A program made the position numbers and the translations under genes. Of a DNA stretch of 64,000 nt, positions 1 to 8,592 are shown piece after piece. How positions within the stretch are numbered: the first letter of the stretch is position 1; the number at the start of each line of letters is the position of its first letter. This stretch comes from Sporosarcina sp. ACRSM (lineage in GTDB: Bacteria > Bacillota > Bacilli > Bacillales_A > Planococcaceae): positions 62,001 to 126,000 of the forward strand of contig NZ_JAKRNU010000008.1 of assembly GCF_022346545.1 (NCBI RefSeq). The letters run 5' to 3'. The notes below the pieces were generated by a model, which saw only the letters and a list, made by a program, of their open reading frames with translations, had not been told where the DNA came from and ran no database searches.

Positions 1-1682
1 ATCGGACATGCGCCTGAAGAGTTAAAGCTGAACAAACCAGGTGGTTGTCCTGTTTCTTTTGAAAAAAGGGAGCGGATATCATCCATAATTCCCATATAGG
101 TAGCAAGTGTCGAACGGCTAGAGGTTCCGATACCGCCTTGCCCTACGCTTATGGTTTCTGGATAAATTTCCGTAAAGGATTCCAACATTAAAGAGCTTTT
201 CCCTGAACCCGATACGCCACAAACAGACACTAAGACATTTTTAGGAATCGTTACGCTTATATTTTTCAAGTTATTGTGATTTGCTCCGCTGATGGCAAAA
301 TAATCTTTTATTTCTCTTGGATTTTTGTTGATAGTTTGTTGGTGAGTTAGGGTTGTTGCGGTCGGCTTGTTTTTTAGTTCTTCTACTGGTCCTTGATAGA
401 CAACTTCTCCTCCATTGACACCTGCTCCTGGTCCCATTTCTATGATTTCATCCGCTACTTTGATGATGGATACATCGTGTTCAATGACGATGACAGTATT
501 ATGTTGGGCCTTTATACTTTTTAACATCTGAATTAACAAATCCACTTCTTCCGGATGGAGTCCTGCACTAGGTTCGTCAAAAATATAGGTGATATTGTTT
601 AGACTGCTCCCTAAATGACGAGCGATTTTTACCCTTTGCGCTTCGCCGCCAGACAAGGTGCCCATTTTTCTTGATAGACTCAAATAGCCTAATCCCATTT
701 CCACTAATTGCTTTAGAGGAGGAATTGCTTGCTGTGCGATATATTCTCCCAAAGGGTCTTGTAGTGTTGTTAATTCTTCCAGTAGTTCGGTTAGCTCAAA
801 CTGATCGTATTCTGCAATATTGAAACCATTTACCCTACATTCCAATACTTTGGGATTCAGTCCTGATCCTTGGCAGGTCGGGCATAATGTATGTGTGGAT
901 ACAGCTAAGACATCATCTTGGGTCACTCCTTTTAACTTCGAAATGTCTCTATTAATATAAAGGCGCGTAAATCTTGGTAATACCCCATCCCAATCATGTT
1001 TTTGTGGTCCATTTTTCGTATGAAACGGTGCATTGACTTTTTCACCTTCCTTGGGACCATATAAGAGCAGCTGGCGCTTTTCTTCCGAATAGTCCTTTAT
1101 CGGTAAATCTGGCTCGAATAACCCACAGGTCATCATCCAGTTGCCTTGCCAGCCGGAAGGTGATAAGGGCTTAAATCTTACCGCATAATCACGAAGAGAC
1201 TTCTCCAAATCGACCATCTTATTTAAGTCCGGCGCAATGATCTCCCCAAACCCACTACATGCCGGACAACTACCAAAAGAACTTTGGCTTGAAAATTCGT
1301 TTGCAGAACCGATTGATGGTTTTCCTATTCTTGAAAACAAAAGTCTAATTAAAGGATTGATATCCATATAAGTGCCAACTGTTGAACGAGAATTGCCTCC
1401 GACAGGTCTTTGCTCGACTACGACAACGGGGCTTAAGTTTTGCATAAGATCAGCGTGAGGTCTTTCGTACCGCGGCATTTGATAGCGGATATACTGTGGG
1501 TAGTTCAACGTCATTTGTCTTCTACTTTCCGTAGCTAATGTATCAAATACGACTGAACTCTTTCCCGAGCCTGAAAGACCCGTAAATACGATGATTTTTT
1601 CTTTTGGTATATTTAAGTCTACACTTTTCAAGTTATTTTCTTTAAGCCCTCGTAAAATGATTTCATCTTTTATTCCCGACAT
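1..1682 (-). CDS. UvrA-like ABC ATPase (partial, runs off the left edge)
   Basis: About 560 residues are visible, from an ATG at 1682 preceded by AGGAAGGA; the C-terminus lies outside the window. Near the N-terminus is Walker A GLSGSGKSS, then two CxxC zinc-type pairs (CPAC and CPTC), then the ABC signature LSGGEAQR and Walker B YIFDEPSAGLHP, and a second Walker A GVSGSGKSS begins the second ATPase half. This is the UvrA layout of tandem ABC modules with zinc fingers. The two halves lie close together, as in the shorter UvrA paralogues that lack part of the DNA-damage insertion. Those paralogues are linked to drug tolerance rather than to the main excision repair complex. That it is a paralogue and not the housekeeping UvrA is an inference; the genome should hold another uvrA beside uvrB. 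It is the only gene here with no link to catabolism. Confidence 0.85.
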   Translation of the reverse strand, partial: MSGIKDEIILRGLKENNLKSVDLNIPKEKIIVFTGLSGSGKSSVVFDTLATESRRQMTLNYPQYIRYQMPRYERPHADLMQNLSPVVVVEQRPVGGNSRSTVGTYMDINPLIRLLFSRIGKPSIGSANEFSSQSSFGSCPACSGFGEIIAPDLNKMVDLEKSLRDYAVRFKPLSPSGWQGNWMMTCGLFEPDLPIKDYSEEKRQLLLYGPKEGEKVNAPFHTKNGPQKHDWDGVLPRFTRLYINRDISKLKGVTQDDVLAVSTHTLCPTCQGSGLNPKVLECRVNGFNIAEYDQFELTELLEELTTLQDPLGEYIAQQAIPPLKQLVEMGLGYLSLSRKMGTLSGGEAQRVKIARHLGSSLNNITYIFDEPSAGLHPEEVDLLIQMLKSIKAQHNTVIVIEHDVSIIKVADEIIEMGPGAGVNGGEVVYQGPVEELKNKPTATTLTHQQTINKNPREIKDYFAISGANHNNLKNISVTIPKNVLVSVCGVSGSGKSSLMLESFTEIYPETISVGQGGIGTSSRSTLATYMGIMDDIRSLFSKETGQPPGLFSFNSSGACP

Positions 1683-1819
1683 TTAATCATCCTTCCTGAT
1701 TATATCTCAATCAATCAGTCGCTTATGAATACTGTCTCGCATCCACCCTCTTCTTTTCCACTTTTTGTCTCGTTGGATTGTCAGAGCTTTATCAATTTCA
1801 GGCTTACACCTTGACCACA

Positions 1820-1864
1820 ACAAAAGAGATCGAAAGAAATTGCTCTTCTTTCGACCTCTTTTGT
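1820..1864 (-). terminator. Intrinsic terminator of the gentisate operon
   Basis: A long inverted repeat (arms ACAAAAGAG-TCGAAAGAA and its complement, one mismatch) lies immediately after the stop of the CoA ligase gene. Its T-rich arm points away from the operon, so it probably ends the gentisate transcript. Confidence 0.75.
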
Positions 1865-1865
1865 C

Positions 1866-3473
1866 TTATCTATTATCCTTTTCCGAGCGTCCCACCATTG
1901 AACAGCTAAGCAGTCGAGCCTCCGTCCGAAGCGGTCCTTTGGAGATTTTGCCCGATGGCGTTGTTGGAAGCTCTGAACGGATTTCCAAATACTCGGGAAC
2001 TTTGTAAATAGCAAACCCTTTTTCCAATAGAAATGCTTTCATCTCTTCCAACTGGAATGATTCCTCATCCCTCACTGTCACGTAGGCACATGCCCTTTCT
2101 CCTAGACGTGCATCTGGGACATTGACCACCGCAGCCCGATGAATTTTAGGATGCATCTGTAACGCCTCTTCAATTTCCGATGCATGGAATTTCAAGCCAC
2201 CTCGATTGATGGTATCTTTCGACCTTCCTAAAAAATACACATAGCCGTCCTGATCTAGATAACCTTGGTCTCCAGTTAGGAAAAAACCATTGTTAGTCAT
2301 GGAAGATTCCGTTGCACTTGGGTTTCGATAATACTCGATGAACAAACAATCGCCTTTAAAGGCAATTTCCCCCATTTCTCCGACTGGAAGCGGTTCAAGA
2401 TTATCATTTAAAATGACAATTTCCCCCGAAGGGCATGCCCGCCCGACCGTTTCCCATGCTTTCGAAGGTTCATCATCGGGTCTAGTAAACGCTCCCGCAC
2501 ACACTTCAGTCATTCCCCATTGAGCAGCGACTTTACAGTTGAAACGTTTGCGCACATCTTTTACCATTTGTGCTGGTATGGTTGTTCCTCCTGTTAACAC
2601 AAGGCGCAAATTCATCCTAGTCGTCTGATCTGCTTCGACGCGATGCAACAGATCGATCAAATGTGCCGGTGCAGCAATCAAGAAGGAGACATGTTCACTC
2701 CCGATTGTTTCCAACACTTGCTCCACATGATAATCAGGATACACATAATGCTTCGCCCCTTGATGAAGCCCAATCATGATCATCGGCAAGGAAAACATAT
2801 GACACAGCGGTGTCAAGCTGTAGATTGTATCTTCCTCAGTCATGGCATATTCTTTTCCATTTAACAAATGGGGTGCCACAAATGTCCGAAATGAATGAAG
2901 AACAGCTTTCGGATTCGATTCGGTTCCAGACGTAAACATGATCAAAGCAGGATCGTCTACATCTGGCGTGTGATCGGTTATTTCGCCATTAAATGCAGGA
3001 TCTTCATCGAGCAAAGTCGAGAAAGAAATGCTTCGTTCATCCTCTTTTTCCCCTACGACAAGTATATGGTGAAGTAGAGGTAATTCAACTTTGACGTCAT
3101 AGGCCAATTTTTCGAAATTGACTTTTCCACCGTTCCCCGACACGACCAATGCTTTTGTCTCGCAATGCCTTAGCATATAGGTCAATTCCTGCTGCCGGTA
3201 ATTCGGGCTAAGCGGGTTGAATACAAGACCGATCTCAGCTGCCGCGAGATGGGCAATGACAAATTCAATACTGTTTGGTAATTGTACAGCCAGTACATCC
3301 CCATTCCGCAAGCCCATTGCTAGAAAATGTTTGGCCAGCCGCTGGGATTGCCACCTGATATCTTCAAAGCTTAGTTCGTTATGTCCGTCCGTAAAAGCGA
3401 TTTTCCCTCTATATGTCGATGCCGCTTCACTTAGTAATTCCTGGATCGTTAATGGTAGATTGAAGGTCTTCAA
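1866..3473 (-). CDS. Acyl-CoA synthetase (AMP-forming), gentisate operon
   Basis: A 535-residue class I adenylate-forming enzyme that would convert a carboxylic acid to its CoA thioester through an acyl-AMP. The phosphate-binding loop reads FTSGTESNPKA, which departs from the usual TSGTTGxPKG. The A5-like motif QWGMTE and the C-terminal GKISKG lysine motif are present. The start is a TTG with GGTGGTGA about 7 nt upstream. It is the last gene of a four-gene operon, 19 nt after the thioesterase. Its place beside a 4-hydroxybenzoyl-CoA-type thioesterase and gentisate dioxygenase suggests an aryl acid (for example salicylate, a hydroxybenzoate or a cyclohexane carboxylate) as substrate. The exact acid cannot be read from the sequence. 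Confidence 0.85.
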   Translation of the reverse strand: MKTFNLPLTIQELLSEAASTYRGKIAFTDGHNELSFEDIRWQSQRLAKHFLAMGLRNGDVLAVQLPNSIEFVIAHLAAAEIGLVFNPLSPNYRQQELTYMLRHCETKALVVSGNGGKVNFEKLAYDVKVELPLLHHILVVGEKEDERSISFSTLLDEDPAFNGEITDHTPDVDDPALIMFTSGTESNPKAVLHSFRTFVAPHLLNGKEYAMTEEDTIYSLTPLCHMFSLPMIMIGLHQGAKHYVYPDYHVEQVLETIGSEHVSFLIAAPAHLIDLLHRVEADQTTRMNLRLVLTGGTTIPAQMVKDVRKRFNCKVAAQWGMTEVCAGAFTRPDDEPSKAWETVGRACPSGEIVILNDNLEPLPVGEMGEIAFKGDCLFIEYYRNPSATESSMTNNGFFLTGDQGYLDQDGYVYFLGRSKDTINRGGLKFHASEIEEALQMHPKIHRAAVVNVPDARLGERACAYVTVRDEESFQLEEMKAFLLEKGFAIYKVPEYLEIRSELPTTPSGKISKGPLRTEARLLSCSMVGRSEKDNR

Positions 3474-3492
3474 ATAGTCACCACCCGATTTT

Positions 3493-3909
3493 TTATGAAG
3501 GATTTTTTACTAGCCCAAATGCTTGCTGCACATCTTCAGGAATTGGAACCGCTTTGGGCACTCCATCCGCAGTTGACGTCCAAGCTCTCTTTTCATAACC
3601 AGATGCAACGACTTGCTCTCTTCTTTTAAACACATGCTCGACTTTAAACACTTTGTTCTGCACTTCGACCACTTGCGAATGAACTTCGATTTGGTCTTCA
3701 AAAAACAAAGGGGATTTGAACTGGCAGAAAGTTTCTAACAATGGAAGAATGATTTTTCGCTCCGTTTGCAATTTCGAAACCGGTAACACTGCTTTTCCGA
3801 CCAACTCATGTGCTGCCTGGTCCATCCAGCGATAAAAATTTGGATAAAAAACGATTCCTGCTGCATCTGTATCACCAAATACGACTTTTATCGGGTGTAT
3901 ATTTTTCAA
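3493..3909 (-). CDS. 4-hydroxybenzoyl-CoA thioesterase family protein
   Basis: A 138-residue hotdog-fold thioesterase. The motif FGDTDAAGIVFYPNFYRW near the N-terminus matches the Pseudomonas 4-hydroxybenzoyl-CoA thioesterase family, and Asp15 corresponds to its catalytic Asp17. It would release a free aryl acid from its CoA ester. The ATG overlaps the stop of the upstream hydrolase gene by 4 nt (ATGA), so translation is probably coupled. Together with the adjacent CoA ligase it implies that an aryl acid is activated, modified as a CoA ester and released, possibly as gentisate. That route is an inference. A paralogue lies at 41690-42121. Confidence 0.87.
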   Translation of the reverse strand: MKNIHPIKVVFGDTDAAGIVFYPNFYRWMDQAAHELVGKAVLPVSKLQTERKIILPLLETFCQFKSPLFFEDQIEVHSQVVEVQNKVFKVEHVFKRREQVVASGYEKRAWTSTADGVPKAVPIPEDVQQAFGLVKNPS

Positions 3910-4778
3910 GCTTTCGTTGCCCCCACTTCTTCTGTTATCTCGGCATGCTTAACGTCTACAGTGAATTCGCCGATATCTTCGATTTTAATACGCACTTTAT
4001 CGCCTACTTCAATTGGTCCTACTCCATCTGGTGTACCTGTAGCAATAATATCCCCTGGGAGAAGCGTCATATTATCACATGCCACCTCAAAGCATTTAAA
4101 GCAATCGTAAATGAGATGCTTCGTACTGCCGTCTTGCCTTACTTCATCATTAACCCATAACGTCATCTTTAAGTCATTCGGATTGTCAATTTCATCCGCA
4201 GTGACAATCCACGGACCGATCGGTGTAAACGTGTCAAACGATTTTCGCCAAGTCCTTTCTTCGTTGCCGCGGATGGAAATGTCTAATAATGCAAAGTAGC
4301 CAAAAATGTAGTTTTCTGCCTCTTCCGCTTTCACATTTTTCGCCTTTTTACCAACGACATAGCCCAGCTCTGCTTCATGATCCGTACGGCGGTCTTTGTA
4401 AGGTAACAGAATCGGATCCATTGGTCCAGAGAGCGATTCTGGAGATTTCAAAAATAATGCAATCTCTTCAATTGTCCTTGGCGCATTGTTGAACATTTTA
4501 TTCATTTCATCCTGATGGGACTTGTAATTGACGGGTGCAGCCCAAATTTTCCGGGTGCTGGGAACTGGCGATTTAAAAAATACATCCTGGATCGCATAGG
4601 CTTTCCCTGTTTCCGCCTCTTTTTCCATATTGTCTTTCAATTGTTCGTAGTTTTCTACGAGATAAAGAAAAGAAGATTCCGGATTGTTCGTATCCCAATT
4701 GGCGGCTTTGGAAACGTCCACAACTTTGTCTTCTTTAACAATGCCCAATAAGTCTTCGTTAAAAATAGCGATTTTCAT
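3906..4778 (-). CDS. FAA-hydrolase family protein, probable fumaryl/maleylpyruvate hydrolase
   Basis: A 290-residue member of the fumarylacetoacetate hydrolase superfamily, cytoplasmic and Mg-dependent. The metal site is visible as HEAELG (Glu135 and Glu137) and Asp166 in ALLDIS, and GDIIATGTPDGVG is the conserved C-terminal loop. It lies 14 nt after gentisate dioxygenase, so the expected reaction is hydrolysis of the ring-cleavage product to pyruvate plus fumarate or maleate. No glutathione- or mycothiol-type maleylpyruvate isomerase gene is nearby, so it may act directly on maleylpyruvate. That last point is an inference. Confidence 0.88.
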   Translation of the reverse strand: MKIAIFNEDLLGIVKEDKVVDVSKAANWDTNNPESSFLYLVENYEQLKDNMEKEAETGKAYAIQDVFFKSPVPSTRKIWAAPVNYKSHQDEMNKMFNNAPRTIEEIALFLKSPESLSGPMDPILLPYKDRRTDHEAELGYVVGKKAKNVKAEEAENYIFGYFALLDISIRGNEERTWRKSFDTFTPIGPWIVTADEIDNPNDLKMTLWVNDEVRQDGSTKHLIYDCFKCFEVACDNMTLLPGDIIATGTPDGVGPIEVGDKVRIKIEDIGEFTVDVKHAEITEEVGATKA

Positions 4779-4792
4779 GTGCGTATTCCCCT

Positions 4793-5914
4793 TTATTCCT
4801 CATTTGCTTCAGCTTTAAAAGTTGATGTGATAATTTGTTGGCCTCCGTTTTCTTCGTAGGCATTGCCAAATTCAAGATCCAGCTTCTCCATTACCGGCTT
4901 ATCATTGTAGGAGAAAAGATAAGCATCCTCTTCGCCTGTATTGACATGCTCGTGATAGCTCCATGGTGGCAAGATGAAGAAATCCCCTTTTTCCCATTCG
5001 AATTTCTGTCCATCGATCACTGTATATCCCTGTCCTTCAAATACGTGGTAAATAGCACTATGAACATGGCGATGGGCTTTCGTATGTTGACCCGGTACTA
5101 ACTTTTGCATCACTGTTCCGATACGGCCATCTGCAGAACCACCTGTTGACGGATTAATATATTCAATCGCATATGCTTCATACGGATCATTATCTTCCTC
5201 AGCCATGTGATCCAATAAATATTTTACCCGATCCAATTTATAACCATATACCGGCGATGGGTAGCCAGGTTCGATTTTTTCATTTAATTTTTTATAGGCT
5301 CCGCCTTTATATTGTTCAACGGCATACTCTTCAGGAGCCAGCACCGGATAGGATTCCTCTTTGAACTGTTCAAAGTACGATGCTGCCAGCGATTTGACAA
5401 GACCAACATCCAGTCCGTCCATCCAAAATACCGGTTCAGTTCCTTCATGCTTATGCTCATGCCAAGTCCATGCAGGTGTCAAGATCATATCACCACGTTC
5501 CATATACGTTTTCTCACCATTTACAGCTGTGTAAGCGCCTTCACCTTCGATAATAAAACGGATCGCCGCTTGTGAATGACGATGGGAAGGTGCATATTCC
5601 CCTGGAAGGAGCAGCTGAATCCCTGCATATAACGTATGTGTTCCAAAGCCGATCAACCCTTTGTCTATCAAGCTTGGATTTTGTAAATAAACGACACGAC
5701 GCTCTGCATCTTTACCCGGTTCCAGCAACTGACCCGACTGCAACGCAAAATCACGGACAGTCTTCCATTTCCACAAATACGGCTTGACATCATGGACCGG
5801 CTCTTTCGTCACCATATGACCGAGATCCTTCCAAAGCGCCCCGAGGTTTTCCTTTTTCAAATTATCATAGTATGCATCCAATTCTTTTTTCGTAAAAAGA
5901 TGTTTCGATACCAT
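4793..5914 (-). CDS. gtdA: Gentisate 1,2-dioxygenase
   Basis: A 373-residue bicupin iron dioxygenase that opens gentisate to maleylpyruvate. The N-terminal cupin has PSHRHSQAAIRF (His111 and His113) and WTWHEH (His152) as the expected Fe(II) ligands. A second cupin carries AHRHVHSAIYHV and SYHEHV. The length is near the family norm of about 350-375. The start is an ATG with GGTGGAGGA upstream. It is the first gene of the operon and follows a strong sigma-A-type promoter and a palindromic operator. This enzyme fixes the operon's central metabolite as gentisate; the hydroxylase that makes gentisate is not in the window. Confidence 0.93.
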   Translation of the reverse strand: MVSKHLFTKKELDAYYDNLKKENLGALWKDLGHMVTKEPVHDVKPYLWKWKTVRDFALQSGQLLEPGKDAERRVVYLQNPSLIDKGLIGFGTHTLYAGIQLLLPGEYAPSHRHSQAAIRFIIEGEGAYTAVNGEKTYMERGDMILTPAWTWHEHKHEGTEPVFWMDGLDVGLVKSLAASYFEQFKEESYPVLAPEEYAVEQYKGGAYKKLNEKIEPGYPSPVYGYKLDRVKYLLDHMAEEDNDPYEAYAIEYINPSTGGSADGRIGTVMQKLVPGQHTKAHRHVHSAIYHVFEGQGYTVIDGQKFEWEKGDFFILPPWSYHEHVNTGEEDAYLFSYNDKPVMEKLDLEFGNAYEENGGQQIITSTFKAEANEE

Positions 5915-5975
5915 ACTCCTCCACCCCTATTTAATAGAATAGTTTTAAACACCAAGACTTTGCAATATCATTCCT

Positions 5976-5990
5976 GAGAACTTAGTTCTC
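5976..5990. promoter_or_regulatory. Palindromic operator of the gtdA operon
   Basis: GAGAAC-TTA-GTTCTC is a perfect hexamer inverted repeat with a 3-nt centre, about 10 bp downstream of the -10 box. Its place at the transcription start fits a repressor site. The cognate regulator was not identified in the window. Confidence 0.5.
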
Positions 5991-6000
5991 TTTGTTTATT

Positions 6001-6028
6001 ATTATCTCACTTTCTCTAAATTTGTCAA
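6001..6028 (-). promoter_or_regulatory. Sigma-A-type promoter of the gtdA operon
   Basis: On the minus strand TTGACA (6023-6028), a 16-nt spacer and GATAAT (6001-6006) form a near-consensus promoter, about 85 nt upstream of the gtdA start codon. Confidence 0.75.
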
Positions 6029-6069
6029 TAGTCTGGTTTTTGTTTTTTAGGGAACTTCAAGGTATAGTG

Positions 6070-6107
6070 AAAAGCTGATTCAAGCCTTATAGCTTAAATC
6101 AGCTTTT
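6070..6107 (-). terminator. Inverted repeat after the orphan aldehyde dehydrogenase
   Basis: The arms AAAAGCTGATT / AATCAGCTTTT follow the stop at 6116. The U-run is short, so termination strength is uncertain. Confidence 0.55.
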
Positions 6108-6115
6108 GGAATTGC

Positions 6116-7609
6116 TTAAAAAGGAAACGCCCTTGCCTTTGTTTGGACGGAAACCCACTTCAATGTTGTATATTCGTCAACGACCCACGGATTGCCAAAC
6201 CGGCCAAGTCCGCTCGCTTTCGTTCCTCCGAATGGAATATTCGGTGCATCATTGACAGTTTGATCGTTAATATGCGTCATCCCTGTATCAAGTACCACTG
6301 CGTACTGCTCGCCTTTTTTCAAATCACTTGTAAAGATGGAAGAACTCAACCCATGTGCTGTTTCCCCTGCCATTTCCACAGCTTCCTCATCCGTTTCTGC
6401 TTTAATGATAAGCGCAATTGGCGCAAAAAGTTCCGTTTGGGCAATTTCACTCGTATTTTTCACGTCTGTAAAGACATACGGTGTTAAGACATTCCCTTCT
6501 CTTTTTCCTTCAAGAACCATTGTCGCTCCTTCTTTTTTCGCCAGTTCCACAAAGCCGACCGCTTTTTCCAGTTGGCGCTCATTAATCAGCGGTCCGATGA
6601 CAGTCTTTGGATCCTGTGGATTCCCGCAAATCAGTTCCTTCGCCCGTGCCGTAAACTTCTCCACAAATTCATCATGTTTATCTTTATGGACAATGATCCG
6701 ATTAATAATCATACAGATTTGTCCTTGGTGGATGAACTTTCCAAAAATAGCTGCGTTGACAGCTTGGTCGACATCCGCGTCAGCAAGCACGACAAATGGG
6801 CTGTTTCCCCCCAGTTCCAGCGCAACCCGTTTCAAATTCCGGCCGGCGATGGAACCGATATGACGCCCGACGGCTGTTGAGCCTGTAAAACTGATGAGAC
6901 GCGGGATCGGGTTCGTCAACATCTCATCTCCGATCTCATCAATATCACTCAGTATGAGATTAAAGACACCAGCCGGAAGCCCTGCATATTCAAATGCTTT
7001 TGCGAACAGCACGCCGCCGACAAGCCCCACTTGAATATCCGGCTTATGAACAACTGCATTTCCTAGCGCAATGGCTGGAATAATTGCCCGCATCGATAGA
7101 TTGACCGGAAAATTGAACGGTGAAATGGTGGAAATAACGCCGAGTGGCAGACGATAGATTTTATTGATTTTTCCGTCTGGTCCTCCGGGAACTTCCTGGA
7201 CGTTTCCGACTTCGTCCACATAATTCAACGCTTCTTCAAGAACTTCCATCGCCAGATGATGTTCAACATTCGCTTTTAACAGTGTCCCACCCGTCTCACG
7301 GCTAATGAGTTGCACGATTTCTTCCTTATGCTCAGTCAAATAATGGATCGCTTTTTCAATCACTTGCTTGCGCTCTTCAATAGAAGCTTTCGCCCATTTC
7401 TTTTGTGCTTCCGCTGCGTTTTGAAAAGCTTCTTCTACCTGAGCTTTGGACGCTAACTTAATTTCTGCAATGACTGAATTGTCATAAGGATTGATGTTTT
7501 TGTAAATCCTGTCGCTCTTTCCTTCCACCCATTGCCCGTTAATATAACTATTTCCATCGACCAATTCACCAATAAAACCGTTTTTTGCAATCGTTTCAGA
7601 CTGTTGCAT
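6116..7609 (-). CDS. Aldehyde dehydrogenase, benzaldehyde-type (copy 1)
   Basis: A 497-residue NAD(P)-dependent aldehyde dehydrogenase. Visible motifs are SPFNFPVN, the nucleotide loop FTGSTAVG, the general base Glu265 in LELGGNSP and the catalytic Cys299 in GQICM. The chosen ATG has GGGGA about 7 nt upstream; an ATG 6 nt earlier sits directly on that site. It is about 96% identical to the protein at 21505-22998: I count about 20 differences, 15 of them in the first 98 residues. It lies 53-59 nt behind the epimerase gene, at the end of the sugar cluster, but its upstream gap holds the 3' end of a decarboxylase gene. It was therefore probably copied from the operon at 21.5-24.7 kb. An aromatic aldehyde is the likeliest substrate, which is an inference. 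Confidence 0.9.
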   Translation of the reverse strand: MQQSETIAKNGFIGELVDGNSYINGQWVEGKSDRIYKNINPYDNSVIAEIKLASKAQVEEAFQNAAEAQKKWAKASIEERKQVIEKAIHYLTEHKEEIVQLISRETGGTLLKANVEHHLAMEVLEEALNYVDEVGNVQEVPGGPDGKINKIYRLPLGVISTISPFNFPVNLSMRAIIPAIALGNAVVHKPDIQVGLVGGVLFAKAFEYAGLPAGVFNLILSDIDEIGDEMLTNPIPRLISFTGSTAVGRHIGSIAGRNLKRVALELGGNSPFVVLADADVDQAVNAAIFGKFIHQGQICMIINRIIVHKDKHDEFVEKFTARAKELICGNPQDPKTVIGPLINERQLEKAVGFVELAKKEGATMVLEGKREGNVLTPYVFTDVKNTSEIAQTELFAPIALIIKAETDEEAVEMAGETAHGLSSSIFTSDLKKGEQYAVVLDTGMTHINDQTVNDAPNIPFGGTKASGLGRFGNPWVVDEYTTLKWVSVQTKARAFPF

Positions 7610-7615
7610 GCCCAT

Positions 7616-7663
7616 TCCCCGCTTTCCCTTTGTTTACTTTTTGAATTGCCGGCAAGTAAATAT
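7616..7663 (-). pseudogene. 3' fragment of a ThDP decarboxylase gene in front of aldehyde dehydrogenase copy 1
   Basis: This stretch aligns with the last codons of the decarboxylase gene at 22985-24748 just before aldehyde dehydrogenase copy 2. For example, GCAATTCAA, AAACAAA and GGGGAATG fall in the same order and spacing, with roughly seven mismatches over 49 nt. It is not in an open frame (an in-frame TAA is present). It marks the upstream limit of the duplicated segment and still supplies the ribosome binding site for the dehydrogenase. Confidence 0.7.
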
Positions 7664-7668
7664 ATCCA

Positions 7669-8502
7669 TTAATTAAACCATTCTTGTAGCTTTAGCAATG
7701 ATTCCTCTGCATACGTTGACATGATTTGGACAGTCTTTTCTCCCTTATCCGCACTAAAAGGATTAGGACCTGGCGCTGTACATTCCAGTACGACCGTTTT
7801 GTTAAATCCAATTTCTTTCATAACGGACACAATTTTTTCAAAATCGATCTGTCCTCTACCTAAACCTTGTCGATTGCTATCCGCAAAGTGAACGACTTCT
7901 ATCCAGTCCTTCAGTTTCAGAAACGCTTCCTTCACATTAGACTCTTCGATATTCATGTGGTAAGTATCTAACAAGCCTTTAACGTTGGGATGATTGACTT
8001 CCAGTACAAAGTTAAGTAAATCGTCAGAATTATTCACGATACAACTCTCATATCGATTAATTGGTTCTATCACCAAAATGATTCCATTTTCCTTCGCCGT
8101 TTCAGTAAGGTTACAAACCGATTCAATAGCCCATTTCCAATCCTCGCTTTTATCAGTACCGAGTAGGGAATGTTTCCCCACTGCAGAAGGCACGACAATT
8201 AAATAATTACCTTCTACCATTTTGACACATTCAATCTGGCGTTTAAAATAATCAACAGCCTGCTGTCTATTCCCCCTGTTTGCATTTGCTAAATCATGTT
8301 CTTCAACCGGCCAACCACTATCACAGAGAAGACCATTAATTTCTAGGGAATAATCCTTCGCTAACTGTTTCACTTTCTTCCAATTATAGTCGTTAACCAG
8401 AGCTTGCATGTCAATATGTTTATACCCTGCAATAGAAACGCGATCAAATACTTTTTCAATGGGTATATTTCCAAACGTCCAGCTACAAATGGAATATCTC
8501 AT
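7669..8502 (-). CDS. Ketose 3-epimerase-like TIM-barrel protein
   Basis: A 277-residue protein of the xylose isomerase-like TIM-barrel superfamily. The metal and catalytic pattern of D-tagatose/D-allulose 3-epimerases is readable: Glu146 in VIEPINRYE, Asp179 and His182 in LLDTYHMNIEE, Arg211 in HFADSNR, and Glu240 in VVLEC. The expected role is epimerisation at C3 of a free ketose or a related compound. The ATG is preceded by GGGGGGGA with good spacing. It is the fourth gene after the symporter, SDR and zinc dehydrogenase genes. Other members of the superfamily act on inosose or hydroxypyruvate, so the substrate is open. Confidence 0.8.
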   Translation of the reverse strand: MRYSICSWTFGNIPIEKVFDRVSIAGYKHIDMQALVNDYNWKKVKQLAKDYSLEINGLLCDSGWPVEEHDLANANRGNRQQAVDYFKRQIECVKMVEGNYLIVVPSAVGKHSLLGTDKSEDWKWAIESVCNLTETAKENGIILVIEPINRYESCIVNNSDDLLNFVLEVNHPNVKGLLDTYHMNIEESNVKEAFLKLKDWIEVVHFADSNRQGLGRGQIDFEKIVSVMKEIGFNKTVVLECTAPGPNPFSADKGEKTVQIMSTYAEESLLKLQEWFN

Positions 8503-8592
8503 GCATATTCCCCCCCTCGTATAAATATAGATTCGATTATTTAAACTAGTTCACTATCCCTCCATAATAAGTAAAATTTACCGTCAATACTT

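Noticed and set aside
6336-6863. A 175-residue open frame on the plus strand, with a near twin at 21725-22252
   Set aside because: Both are antisense to the duplicated aldehyde dehydrogenase genes; the similarity simply reflects the duplication, and neither has a convincing ribosome binding site or protein features.
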